This document shows, in pieces, positions 24,858 to 33,250 of a stretch of 64,000 nucleotides of DNA. The translations under genes and the position numbers were made by a program. The stretch is taken from contig NZ_CP102269.1 in assembly GCF_025148635.1 (NCBI RefSeq), positions 2,852,001 through 2,916,000 of the forward strand. The letters run 5' to 3'. Numbering within the stretch: position 1 is the first letter of the stretch; every line of letters begins with the position of its first letter. Below the pieces are notes generated by a model. It saw nothing but the letters and a program-made list of their open reading frames with translations, was not told the origin of the DNA and ran no database searches. Source of the stretch: Butyricimonas virosa. GTDB taxonomy: Bacteria; Bacteroidota; Bacteroidia; Bacteroidales; Marinifilaceae.

Positions 24858-26042
24858 ATGATAAATCAGTGCAGGTTCATATGTTTCTTGTTGGTAATCT
24901 TTTTATTAGAAGGTTCAAATTCTTTGATTGCACAAGAGGCTTTGGGTAAAATTAATTGTATTTGTATTGATGCCGGACATGGAGGAAAAGATCCGGGGGC
25001 CATCAGTGGAAAGCTGAGAGAAAAAGATATAACGTTGGCAATCGCTTTGAAATTGGGGAAAATGGTGAAGAGTGCCTATCCTGATTTGAAGGTTGTGTAC
25101 ACGAGATCAAAAGATGTCGCCGTGGATTTGAGAGAACGGGGACGGATTGCGAATAAGGCCAAAGCGCAATTATTTATATCCATTCATGTGAACAAGTTTT
25201 CTAAATCAAGCGTAAGAGGCGTGGAAACATACGTGCTGGGGTTGCATAAGTCGGAGGCCAGTTTTCAGGTTGCCATGAAAGAGAACGAGGCTATTCATTA
25301 CGAAGAGGATTATTCTGTGAAATATGATGGTTTTGATCCGAAAAAGGCAGAGTCATATATCATGTTTAATTTTTTGAAGAATAGCCATTTGAAGAATAGT
25401 ATGGAGTTTGCCGCACCTATACAAAAGGAGTTAATTGCTAGAACTCGTATGCCGGATCGGGAAGTAAGGCAAGCGGGATTTATCGTGTTGATGGACGTGG
25501 GGATGCCGGCTGTTCTGATCGAGACCGGTTTTATTTCGAATCCGAATGATCAAAAGATTTTAACGTCTGAATCGGGACAAACGAATATTGCCCGGGCTAT
25601 ATTTACGGCTTTTCAGGCCTATAAGAATAACGTGGAACGTAACAGTGTCGTGTTGACCGGTGGGCAGGATGAACAAAAAGTGATACAAAAGCAGACTCCG
25701 CAGGTGCAAAAGCAAAACCAGAAAACTTCCACGGTAGAAAAGAAAGAAGTAGAGAAGAGTGTAACGGTTTCTGGTAAGAATGATTTGTTTTATGCTATAC
25801 AAGTTGCCTCTTCCAAGACACAAATAAAAGATCTTCGATATCTGAAATTGAAAGATAAGGTGGAGGAGCTAAAGGGAACAGACCGTTACCGGTATTACGT
25901 GAAGAAAACTTCGAGTTACGAGAAAGCGTTAGAGTTTCAACAAGAAGTTCGGAAAACGGTAAGGGATTGCTTTATTATTGCTGTCTATAAAGGAAAACAA
26001 ATTACCGTAGTAGAGGCAAGAAAGTTAGAACAGAAAAAATAA
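24858..26042 (+). CDS. N-acetylmuramoyl-L-alanine amidase (Amidase_3)
   Basis: This secreted zinc amidase cleaves the amide bond between muramic acid and the stem peptide during septum splitting or remodelling. It has a signal peptide (RFICFLLVIFLLEGSNSLIAQ, about 6-26), the Amidase_3 core with zinc ligands in IDAGHGGKDPGA and AQLFISIHVNKF, and a catalytic glutamate in AVLIETGFISNP. A glutamine/lysine-rich linker (about 265-310) leads to a C-terminal SPOR-like domain (LFYAIQVASSKTQ to the end), which would bind denuded septal glycan. An MCE-domain gene starts 22 bp downstream, so the two probably form an envelope-maintenance operon. Confidence 0.92.
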   Translation: MINQCRFICFLLVIFLLEGSNSLIAQEALGKINCICIDAGHGGKDPGAISGKLREKDITLAIALKLGKMVKSAYPDLKVVYTRSKDVAVDLRERGRIANKAKAQLFISIHVNKFSKSSVRGVETYVLGLHKSEASFQVAMKENEAIHYEEDYSVKYDGFDPKKAESYIMFNFLKNSHLKNSMEFAAPIQKELIARTRMPDREVRQAGFIVLMDVGMPAVLIETGFISNPNDQKILTSESGQTNIARAIFTAFQAYKNNVERNSVVLTGGQDEQKVIQKQTPQVQKQNQKTSTVEKKEVEKSVTVSGKNDLFYAIQVASSKTQIKDLRYLKLKDKVEELKGTDRYRYYVKKTSSYEKALEFQQEVRKTVRDCFIIAVYKGKQITVVEARKLEQKK

Positions 26043-26064
26043 ATGAAGGAATAAAATAATACTC

Positions 26065-27252
26065 ATGAAAATAAGAAGAGAAGCGAAATTAGCCTTGACC
26101 GCATTGGCTGCGGTTTTTATCTTGATTTGGGGAATAAATTTCTTGAAAGGTTCGTCCTTGTTTGAATCCAAAAGTACATTTTATGGCGTGTATGATAGTG
26201 TAGAAGGGTTGAAAGTGTCTAGTGGCGTTATTTACCGGGGATATCAGGTTGGACAAGTAATTTCGATTCAGTTTACGGGAGAACGGTTCGATCGGGTACT
26301 CGTGAAGTTCTCGGTGGATAAAGGGTTGGAGCTGCCATCAAACACGTTGGCCATGATTCAGAGTGCTGATTTAATGGGGTCAAAAGTTGTTGCTTTAGTA
26401 CCGGGAGATTCCCACGTGTTTGCGGTAAGTGGGGATACCTTGCGGTCCCAGGTGGAGCGTGGGCTTATGGAACAGGTGAGCCAGCAAATGTTGCCATTGA
26501 AACAGAAAGCCGAGCGTTTGCTGGGATCATTGGATTCCGTGCTGTTAATAGTTCAAGGGTTGTTTAATGAGGAAACAAAAAAGAATTTAAGTAATAGTTT
26601 CGGAAGTATTGATCGAACGTTACGTAATTTGGAGGGAGCCTCGGGAAATTTGGATACCTTAATACAAGGGGAGTCTGCGAGAATCAGTTCTATCTTGCAG
26701 GATGTAAATAGCATCACGGGTAATTTGAGAAATAATAACGAAGAGATTTCTAATATTTTGGGTAATGTATCTGCGATAAGCGATTCTTTACGACAAGCAA
26801 GTTTACACCAGACGTTGATGAGCTTGGATTATATTTTGGCTACAACCGATTCAATAATGAATAAAATAAATAGAGGAGAGGGAACGATAGGTGCTCTTTT
26901 AAATGATAATGATCTCTATTATAATTTGAATCAAGTGAGTGAAAATTTGAATCGTTTATTAGTTGAGTTTAGGTATAATCCGAAACGCTTTATAAATCTT
27001 TCTCTGATTGATTTTTCTTCAGGGAAAAATGCTCTTGAAGAATATGGCGTGGTGATTTTCGAGTCTTTAGAACGATTGGATATTAATTCTGAGTTGTATA
27101 TGCAAAATCCTGGATTGAAGGAGGTTAAGTATAAGGATAAATATCTTTACATCATTGATAGCTACAAAAAATTGAAACCTGCCCAAAGGAAATTAGACGA
27201 TGTTATAAAGCGTTATAATGATGCTTATATTGTTAAAATTGACTTTATTTGA
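26065..27252 (+). CDS. MlaD/MCE-domain lipid-transport protein
   Basis: The 395-residue product is anchored by one N-terminal helix (ALTALAAVFILIWGINFLKGSSLF, about 9-31) and carries one MCE domain (about 38-115: YGVYDSVEGLKVSSGVIYRGYQVGQV). A long helical region follows with heptad-like repeats (NLEGASGNLDTLIQGE, ILQDVNSITGNLRNNNEEIS). MCE proteins such as MlaD form hexamers that carry phospholipids between inner and outer membranes together with an ABC transporter (MlaE/MlaF). Those partners are not in the window. It is coupled to the preceding amidase gene. The exact lipid and direction are unknown. Confidence 0.88.
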   Translation: MKIRREAKLALTALAAVFILIWGINFLKGSSLFESKSTFYGVYDSVEGLKVSSGVIYRGYQVGQVISIQFTGERFDRVLVKFSVDKGLELPSNTLAMIQSADLMGSKVVALVPGDSHVFAVSGDTLRSQVERGLMEQVSQQMLPLKQKAERLLGSLDSVLLIVQGLFNEETKKNLSNSFGSIDRTLRNLEGASGNLDTLIQGESARISSILQDVNSITGNLRNNNEEISNILGNVSAISDSLRQASLHQTLMSLDYILATTDSIMNKINRGEGTIGALLNDNDLYYNLNQVSENLNRLLVEFRYNPKRFINLSLIDFSSGKNALEEYGVVIFESLERLDINSELYMQNPGLKEVKYKDKYLYIIDSYKKLKPAQRKLDDVIKRYNDAYIVKIDFI

Positions 27253-27623
27253 AAATTAGAATTGTTCTAAATAATACTTTTAGGAGACTGGATTTTGTTA
27301 ACATAAAAATCAGATTTTAAGAATCAAAAAAAATAGCGTATTTCATTTTTTCCCCTTAGGTGCTAAAGCTTTATCCCTATGATAGGTCAATTAGAATATT
27401 GCGTTTATGTTAAGAATTTGTTGTAAAAAAGACGATTGGTAATTGAATTATTTTTGGATTAAAGTATTGGTTATCATTGATGTATCTCTAAAATATTGAT
27501 ATCTAAAACGTAAGCAAGAATCGATAAAAAACAAGTGAAAGCATCATTTTTTTTCCAAGATTTTTTTTCGAATTTAGCATTCCATTTCCTAGAAATAAGA
27601 TAGGGATATAAACTAATAGATAA
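27253..27623. other. AT-rich gap before dnaA
   Basis: This 371-bp gap has no convincing ORF. It is AT-rich, with A/T runs near 27325-27350 and 27547-27570. A TATTTTTG at 27449-27456 could be a dnaA -7 element, but the nearest TTTG is too far for standard spacing. I looked for DnaA boxes (TTATNCACA) and saw none, so an origin here is not supported. Confidence 0.5.
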
Positions 27624-29051
27624 ATGAAAAGGGATTGTAAAAGTGTTTGGTCGGAATGTCTAGACTTGATCAAGGAGCAGGTGTTACCAAGAACGTTTAA
27701 AACTTGGTTTGCACCGATTCGTGCATTGAGTTTCAAAGATGATGTGTTGACAATTCAAGTGCCGAGTCAATATGTTTATGAATGTTTGGAAGAGCATTTT
27801 GTGGATATATTGAGAAAGGCTGTTCGTACCGCTATTGGTCCGAATGCAAAACTTGAATATTCGGTTGTAGTAGAAGAGAGCCATCCTCGTGACCCTCTTT
27901 CTGTAACGATGCCTTCCAATAACATGAAAAAGGTGGAACCAAACACGGTATACGTGAATGGTAAACCGGATCGTGTTGCCCCTAAAAATCCTTTTGAGCG
28001 TAATAATAATCGTTTGCAGATAGACCCTCAATTGAATCCTTCCTACACGTTGGACAGTTATATCGAGGGAAGTTGTAATCGTTTGGCAAAGTCTGCTGCC
28101 GTGGCTATTGCACAAAATCCGGGAGGTACGGCTTTTAATCCCTTGCTAATATATGGTGGGTCCGGATTGGGGAAAACTCATTTGGCTCAAGCTATCGGTA
28201 TGGAGGTAAAACAAAATTATCCCAACAAGGTCGTGTTGTACGTGACCACGAATGTTTTCCAGACTCAATTTACGGAGGCCGTACGCAAAAATGAGATAAA
28301 TGATTTCTTACATTTCTATCAGTTAATTGACGTGTTGATTTTGGATGATATTCATGAGTTGGCCGGTAAGACTGCCACGCAAAATACATTCTTCCATATA
28401 TTTAATCACTTGCATCAATCGGGAAAACAATTGATTTTGACATCTGATCGTTCACCGGCTGAATTGAGTGGTTTGGAAGAACGTTTACTTTCCCGTTTCC
28501 GTTGGGGATTGTCTGCCGAAATAAAAGCTCCTGATTTTGAAACTCGTATGGAAATTGCTCGTTTTAAGGCGCATAAAGATGGTATTGACTTCTCGGATGA
28601 GGTATTGGAATATATCTGTAAATATGTAAGTAATAACGTGCGGGAATTGGAAGGAGCAATGATTTCTTTACTGGCTCAGGCTACATTTAACCATAAAGAT
28701 CTGACAGTTGATGTGGTGAAGGATATTTTGGGTAAAATGGTGAAGAATCAGAAAGTTGAGTTGACCGTGGAACATATTCAGCAGGTTATTTGTAATCATT
28801 TTAACATGGCTCCCGAAATGTTACAGGAGAAGACGAGAAAGCGGGAAGTTGTTCAGGCTCGTCAGTTGGCCATGTATTTCAGCAAGACTTACACGAATGC
28901 ATCGTTGGCATACATCGGTAAACAAATTGGTAAGAAGGACCACACAACCGTGTTGTATGCTTGTAAGGCTGTTACTGATTTGATGGAGACCGATCGTGCT
29001 TTTAAGGCTCAAGTGGAGGAACTCCAAAAGAAACTTTATTGCCGTAACTAA
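27624..29051 (+). CDS. dnaA: Chromosomal replication initiator DnaA
   Basis: DnaA binds DnaA boxes at oriC, melts the origin and helps load the helicase. The 475-residue protein has domain I (VWSECLDLIKEQVLPRTFKTWFAPIRAL), a variable domain II (about 90-130), the AAA+ domain III with Walker A GGSGLGKTHLAQAIG and Walker B VLILDDIHELAG, the arginine-finger box ELSGLEERLLSRFRWGL, and domain IV with the DNA-binding helix-turn-helix signature KKDHTTVLYACKAV. The ATG at 27624 gives the canonical start. recF and the DciA-like gene are 27 kb away, so the classical dnaA-dnaN-recF cluster is dispersed, as is usual in Bacteroidota. yigZ follows 15 bp downstream. Confidence 0.97.
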   Translation: MKRDCKSVWSECLDLIKEQVLPRTFKTWFAPIRALSFKDDVLTIQVPSQYVYECLEEHFVDILRKAVRTAIGPNAKLEYSVVVEESHPRDPLSVTMPSNNMKKVEPNTVYVNGKPDRVAPKNPFERNNNRLQIDPQLNPSYTLDSYIEGSCNRLAKSAAVAIAQNPGGTAFNPLLIYGGSGLGKTHLAQAIGMEVKQNYPNKVVLYVTTNVFQTQFTEAVRKNEINDFLHFYQLIDVLILDDIHELAGKTATQNTFFHIFNHLHQSGKQLILTSDRSPAELSGLEERLLSRFRWGLSAEIKAPDFETRMEIARFKAHKDGIDFSDEVLEYICKYVSNNVRELEGAMISLLAQATFNHKDLTVDVVKDILGKMVKNQKVELTVEHIQQVICNHFNMAPEMLQEKTRKREVVQARQLAMYFSKTYTNASLAYIGKQIGKKDHTTVLYACKAVTDLMETDRAFKAQVEELQKKLYCRN

Positions 29052-29066
29052 TTATCACGTTCCTTT

Positions 29067-29666
29067 ATGGAGGAGGATAAATATAGAACTGTAAATGCGA
29101 TTGCCGAAGGCCTGTACAAGGAAAAAGGCAGTCGTTTTATTTCTTTTATTTATCCCGTGAAATCCGAAGAAGAGATTAAAGATATTGTTACCGGGCTTAA
29201 GATGAAATATTATGATGCCCGACACCATTGTTATGCTTATTGCCTAGGAGCAAACCGGGAGCGCTTCCGGGCGAATGATGACGGGGAACCTTCTTCTACG
29301 GCGGGTAAACCTATCCTCGGGCAAATTATTTCCAATGACTTGTCCAACGTGCTTATCGTGGTGATCCGATATTTCGGGGGAATTAAGTTAGGGGTCTCCG
29401 GTTTGATACAAGCCTATAAAGAAGCTGCCGCTGATGCGATCAATCATGCCGAGGTCGTGGAGCGTACCGTAGATGAAGTTATTCACGTGCGTTTTACTTA
29501 TGTCGTGATGAATGACGTGATGAAAGTGTTGAAAGAAGAAGAACCGGACATTTTATCCCGAAATTTTGAGATGGAATGTGAGATAACTTTGTCTATCAGG
29601 CAGAAAGATATGCCTCGTCTTAGGGAACGTTTGTTGAAGATCGAGTCTTTGAGTATCGAAGAATAG
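29067..29666 (+). CDS. yigZ: IMPACT/YigZ-family protein
   Basis: The 199-residue product has the UPF0029 N-terminal fold (KEKGSRFISFIYPVKSEEE, ARHHCYAYCLG, DDGEPSSTAGKPILGQI, VIRYFGGIKLGVSGLIQAY) and a C-terminal ferredoxin-like domain (VRFTYVVMNDVMKVL). Bacterial YigZ is related to eukaryotic IMPACT, a regulator of Gcn2, but its bacterial role is not settled; ribosome or nucleic-acid binding has been suggested. It is close to dnaA and probably co-transcribed. It is the last intact gene before the insertion-sequence cluster. Confidence 0.9.
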   Translation: MEEDKYRTVNAIAEGLYKEKGSRFISFIYPVKSEEEIKDIVTGLKMKYYDARHHCYAYCLGANRERFRANDDGEPSSTAGKPILGQIISNDLSNVLIVVIRYFGGIKLGVSGLIQAYKEAAADAINHAEVVERTVDEVIHVRFTYVVMNDVMKVLKEEEPDILSRNFEMECEITLSIRQKDMPRLRERLLKIESLSIEE

Positions 29667-29793
29667 CTGAAATGGAAAATCAAAAAAGAAGGAAAAAGTC
29701 TTGATGTAATTTCATGTATCCCCTTCCCTTTTTTGGGCTCACGTGAAAAATAAGGTGGAGTTCGTTTTCTTCTTGTTTTGAATTTCATTCTTT

Positions 29794-30777
29794 TCATGCA
29801 AAAATCTTAGCGACTCTAAAGAGAAAAAATTTAATGTCAAGCACGCCCCAGAATTGAGCCCTGAAGTCTTTGAGCTTGGCGTTGAAAGACTCGGCGGAAG
29901 CGTTGGTACTCCTGTTGTTGAAAAAGTTCAATATCCTGGTCGAGTGCGCGAACACGGAAGCGGCCACGGAATTGAAAGAATGAAAGCCAGCCTCGTTGAC
30001 TTGATTGTACCACAAGGCGAGTTTGAGCCTGGCACCCGCCACGGACTTGCACGAGGAATAGATTCTTCTCAACCTCTGTACCAGGGCGAACGCCTTTTGG
30101 ATGTCGGGATACAACTCGAAAAGCACGGAAGCCCTCTTTCTTTGTTTCACGTTCCAGGCCGCCGGGTCTTTAAACAATAACAACCTGGAACGGAACAGTA
30201 TCTCTTTCCTGGTTTCCCCGTTACGGAATTTTCTCGCCCTGTACTTCCTTCCCTCCAGCCGGGCGTTTTCCATCTCGTTGGTTTCCTCGTTAATCGCCTC
30301 CCAGCGGTGCTCGATCCTTAACTCTTGCAAGGCGTCACAGGCAAGCTTCTGCACGTGAAAGCGATCGATAACCTGTTCCGCGTTTGGAAAGCATTCCCGG
30401 GCGATAGCGTGCATGGTGCTGGACATGTCAAGAGTAATCTCCAGCACCCGGTGGCGGGCTTGACGGGGGAGCTTCCTCAAGATTCTGGATACCTCCACGG
30501 CCTTTACACCCTCGATGATGGCAACGAGGGTTCCCTTGCCGCCGTGACCGTCCTTGTTGGTAACGATCGTGTATAACTCGCCACGAGAAAGGGAGCTCTC
30601 GTCGATACTCAAGCGAGGGCCCAGGTTCCCCGGGAAGAGCAACCACTTGTCAGCGTGGGAGCGTGGTTCCCACGACGAGTAATCGCTTAAATGTTTCTTG
30701 TATTGCTGTACCAGTAAGTCCCCGTTGACGTGATAGAACTTCTCCAGGCTCTTGCCGCTGATCGGGTAATTATCCAA
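29794..30777 (-). CDS. ISAon1-family transposase, catalytic part
   Basis: The 327-residue frame carries an ISL3-like DDE transposase domain: LSIDESSLSRGELYTIVTNKD with the first Asp, EITLDMSSTMHAIARECFP followed by QVIDRFHVQKLACDAL, and a C-terminal FFNNRSTNASAESFNAKLKDFR with the catalytic Glu. It overlaps the upstream N-region frame by 8 bp. The first usable codon is TTG at 30777, so it is probably made by translational coupling or frameshifting from that frame. The frame offset is +1, so a -1 slip at the T-run of the upstream frame would not enter it. Element ends could not be defined; the left end lies between 29667 and 29793. Confidence 0.85.
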   Translation of the reverse strand: MDNYPISGKSLEKFYHVNGDLLVQQYKKHLSDYSSWEPRSHADKWLLFPGNLGPRLSIDESSLSRGELYTIVTNKDGHGGKGTLVAIIEGVKAVEVSRILRKLPRQARHRVLEITLDMSSTMHAIARECFPNAEQVIDRFHVQKLACDALQELRIEHRWEAINEETNEMENARLEGRKYRARKFRNGETRKEILFRSRLLLFKDPAAWNVKQRKRASVLFELYPDIQKAFALVQRLRRIYSSCKSVAGARLKLALWYNQVNEAGFHSFNSVAASVFAHSTRILNFFNNRSTNASAESFNAKLKDFRAQFWGVLDIKFFLFRVAKIFA

Positions 30778-31108
30778 GTATACCTTTTAAAAAAGACGCG
30801 AACTCCCTCGAGTAACGCGTGCCATCTGCTGCCAGGGAAAACTTGTTGCTAACCACATCTCCCGATGGAAGTTGCCATTCACGACGACGAACGTGAAGGT
30901 AAACTGCCCGACCACGTAACGGGAAATCCTGGATAGAAGTCGGGACCGTGAAACCCTTGGATAAAACACCTTGACCGCTATACTCGGCAGGGGGTATATT
31001 TTTCTCGTCAAGGTATATATCAATTCGAGCACTGGTAGTGCACACCTTCACTACCTCGAAACAAGCGAGGACATCACGGGGTAAAATTAAATCTAGAAGT
31101 TCTTTCAT
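30770..31108 (-). CDS. ISAon1-family transposase N-region protein
   Basis: This small frame (112 residues from the ATG at 31108; the frame is open from a GTG at 31129) precedes the catalytic frame, as in other ISAon1 elements. It starts MKELLDLILPRDVLACFEVV, contains the segment PPAEYSGQGVLSKGFTVPTSIQDFPLRGRAVYL, and is basic in its middle, consistent with the DNA-binding N-terminal part of an ISL3-type transposase. Only 26 bp separate the ATG from the IS256-family left end at 31135, less than expected for a full IS end, so this side of the ISAon1 copy was probably trimmed when the neighbouring element arrived or recombined. Confidence 0.8.
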   Translation of the reverse strand: MKELLDLILPRDVLACFEVVKVCTTSARIDIYLDEKNIPPAEYSGQGVLSKGFTVPTSIQDFPLRGRAVYLHVRRREWQLPSGDVVSNKFSLAADGTRYSREFASFLKGILG

Positions 31109-31134
31109 CACGTCATAAGTATTAAACACGCGAA

Positions 31135-32415
31135 GGATAGTGTTTCAAAAAGTGTGTAAATTCCAATTTATTTATTTTTGTAATAGAACAGTCAAAAATA
31201 ACTTATTATGGAATTTACACCTGAGCAAATAACGGAACTAATCTCCGAAATAACAAATGGAGAACAAGGATTCCAAGGTCTTGTCAAACAAGGTCTTGAA
31301 AGTTTAATGCATAGCGAACGTGCAGTTCATAACGCGGAACATAACGACGTGAGCAACGGTTATCGTGATCGTCGAGTGTGCTATGACCGTAAAGTGTTTG
31401 AGCTTCGGGTTCCGCGTAGTCGTAACAGCAATTTTTACCCGATGTTACTAGGTGTGTTGAAAGACCAAGAAGAAGAAGCCCAAAAACTGGTGAGCAGTCT
31501 CTATTGTAGCGGTTTAACCACGGAACAGGTGGGTAAAATCTACGAACAGTTTTACGGGAAGCATTACAGTAAAAGTCAGGTAAGTCGCCTCTTGAACACG
31601 GCCCGTGAAGATGTAAACGCGTGGCTGGGGCGTAAACTTGAGAAGCGTTACCCCATTCTTTATATCGATGCCACGTATGTCCTCACCCGGCGGGACGAGT
31701 CCGTGAGCAATGAAGCCTATTACACGGTTTTGGGAGTGAAAGAAGACCGCACAAGGGAAGTTTTAACCGTGGTAAACTTTCCCACGGAAAGCGCGACCAA
31801 TTGGAAGGATGTTTTTGAAGATCTCAAAGAAAGAGGTGTAGCCGTGGTGGACCTGTTGGTATGTGACGGGTTATCCGGTATTGAAAACACGCTGGCCGAT
31901 ACTTTTCCAAAAGCGGATCTGCAGTTGTGTACCGTTCATCTGAAAAGGAATATCGTGAATAAAGTCAAGCCAAGGGATAAGAAACAGGTTATGGAGGAAC
32001 TCAAACAAATCTGCTCTCCTGACCAATGGGACATTACCCCGGAAAAGGCATTCGGTGTATTTAAGGAGTTCATACAAAGGTGGCAAAAGAGTTACCCGCC
32101 TTTAAAGAGATACCAGCACGACAGGTACAGGTTTTATTTTACATACTTCAAATATGAAAGGGAAATCAGGGGAATGATTTATACCACGAACTGGATCGAA
32201 AGACTGAACAGGGATTATAAGAGGGTTATTAACATGAGAGGGGCCATGCCGAATCCACAGGCCGTCATTCTACTGATGGGGACCGTGGCTCAAAACGCGG
32301 ATATTTATAAATACCCTATTTATAATTTTTTAGAATCAAGATTATTTTATTAAAAATGAATAGATTTGCAAAGATGAAAAAAGAAAGGATTTACACACTT
32401 TTGGGGACACTATCC
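31135..32415 (+). mobile_element. IS256-family insertion sequence, complete
   Basis: Terminal inverted repeats at 31135-31161 and 32389-32415 share GGATAGTGT and AAAAGTGTGTAAAT blocks and enclose one transposase gene, giving an element of 1281 bp. The 8-9 bp directly outside the two ends do not match each other, so there is no target duplication. The left neighbour is ISAon1 sequence and the right neighbour is an IS1182-type gene cut exactly at the repeat. Confidence 0.88.
31208..32353 (+). CDS. IS256-family transposase
   Basis: The 381-residue transposase has the MULE/IS256 DDE core: ILYIDATYV (first Asp, about 152), VDLLVCDGLSGIE (second Asp, about 222) and TTNWIERLNRDYKR (Glu, about 335). 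The N-terminal half contains the family's NGYRDR-type segment (NDVSNGYRDRRVCYDRK) and a helix-turn-helix-like region (LTTEQVGKIYEQFYGKHYSKSQVSRLL). Length and ends look intact, so the copy may be active. It moves its element by a copy-out or circle mechanism typical of the family. Confidence 0.93.
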   Translation: MEFTPEQITELISEITNGEQGFQGLVKQGLESLMHSERAVHNAEHNDVSNGYRDRRVCYDRKVFELRVPRSRNSNFYPMLLGVLKDQEEEAQKLVSSLYCSGLTTEQVGKIYEQFYGKHYSKSQVSRLLNTAREDVNAWLGRKLEKRYPILYIDATYVLTRRDESVSNEAYYTVLGVKEDRTREVLTVVNFPTESATNWKDVFEDLKERGVAVVDLLVCDGLSGIENTLADTFPKADLQLCTVHLKRNIVNKVKPRDKKQVMEELKQICSPDQWDITPEKAFGVFKEFIQRWQKSYPPLKRYQHDRYRFYFTYFKYEREIRGMIYTTNWIERLNRDYKRVINMRGAMPNPQAVILLMGTVAQNADIYKYPIYNFLESRLFY

Positions 32416-32555
32416 CTGAAACTTTCAAGGTTCAGGCTCTTAACCAGAGCGTCAACCATGCGCACCGGATCGTTCTCTGCAATATCCTCATCAATTCTTT
32501 GAGGGAAAAGCACGGTTTGGTTGGGATTGTAAGGGCGAAAATGTATCTTTGGCAT
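32391..32555 (-). pseudogene. 5' stub of an IS1182-family transposase
   Basis: Reading from the ATG at 32555, the first 46 codons (MPKIHFRPYNPNQTVLFPQR, then DPVRMVDALV) match the start of IS1182-type transposases. At 32415 the frame runs into the IS256-family inverted repeat and stops at 32391-32393 after eight foreign codons. The remaining about 450 codons are not on the other side of the IS256 element, so this is a deletion remnant rather than a simple insertion. Confidence 0.75.
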
Positions 32556-32634
32556 AGTATAAATTGTATGCTTAAAGATACAATATCTTTAGGTAATAAC
32601 AAAGCCCCTGCTTGTGAAAGTCGGGGTTTTGTGC

Positions 32635-32668
32635 ATAAAAAAAGAAGGTGTGCATTTTGACACACCTC
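32635..32668 (-). terminator. tRNA-Lys terminator
   Basis: On the minus strand AGGTGTG (32667-32661) pairs with CACACCTT (32652-32646), followed by TCTTTTTTTATG. It begins 16 bp after the tRNA 3' end. Confidence 0.8.
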
Positions 32669-32683
32669 CTATAATTTGAATTG

Positions 32684-32756
32684 TGATCCAGCTGGGACTC
32701 GAACCCAGGACCCCAACATTAAAAGTGTTGTGCTCTACCGGCTGAGCTACTGAATC
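32684..32756 (-). tRNA. tRNA-Lys (UUU)
   Basis: The 73-nt cloverleaf on the minus strand has acceptor GATTCAG paired with CTGGATC (one G-U), D-stem GCTC/GAGC, anticodon loop CTTTTAA with anticodon UUU, and T-arm CTGGG-TTCGAGT-CCCAG. The discriminator is A and CCA is not encoded. It flanks the insertion-sequence cluster; no integrase or attachment-site duplication was seen next to it. Confidence 0.95.
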
Positions 32757-33250
32757 CTTCAATTGTGTTTCCCAATTGCGGTTGCAAAGATAGTCATTCT
32801 ATTCGAATTTCCAAAGGACAAGAGAATTTTTTACAAAAAAAGACAAGATAAAAAGAATACTTTAGCCCCCATGGATGCTCTTTTTATCGTGATATACCCG
32901 GAATGCCCTGTTAAGACTTTTGATATATTTCTTTTGAATTCGGAGCATCCGCTATTTGTCTGCTTATGGTTATCTTGTGGACAACACTTTGTCCGCCGAT
33001 GGGCAGGGAAAAGAACATGTCATTTTCATTGTAGGTACATAGCAAGTACACTGGCGATTGTTCTTGCTATGTTCTTGATGTGGGTGTGCTTGGTACTTGT
33101 CATAGCCCATCACTAGCCTAGCCCCAGAGTAATTATGGACAAATGTTCGCCTTCGGCAAGTTACAGGCTACAGGTTGCAGATTCATCTTTTAGTTTCTCT
33201 TGGTAGGGAGGGGCGTTATTTTGAAATAAAATTTTGTGACTTGTCTTTTA
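32757..33250. other. Gap without a convincing gene
   Basis: A 117-codon plus-strand frame (32763-33116) exists, but it starts against the tRNA, has low-complexity hydrophobic composition, lacks a recognisable domain and has no ribosome-binding site, so I do not call it. CGCCTTCGGCAAGTTACAGG and further ACAGGTTGCAG words at 33146-33180 resemble the dispersed elements near 11.7 and 19.2 kb. Confidence 0.5.

Noticed and set aside
27253..27623. oriC next to dnaA
   Set aside because: AT-rich, but no DnaA boxes were seen; a skew analysis of the whole chromosome would be needed.
30770..30800. Classical -1 programmed frameshift (T TTT TTA) in the ISAon1 element
   Set aside because: The heptamer is in the right phase, but the second frame is +1, not -1, relative to the first, so this slip would not join them.
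32763..33116. 117-codon plus-strand ORF after the tRNA
   Set aside because: No ribosome-binding site, odd composition, no recognisable domain, and it begins against the tRNA gene; likely chance.
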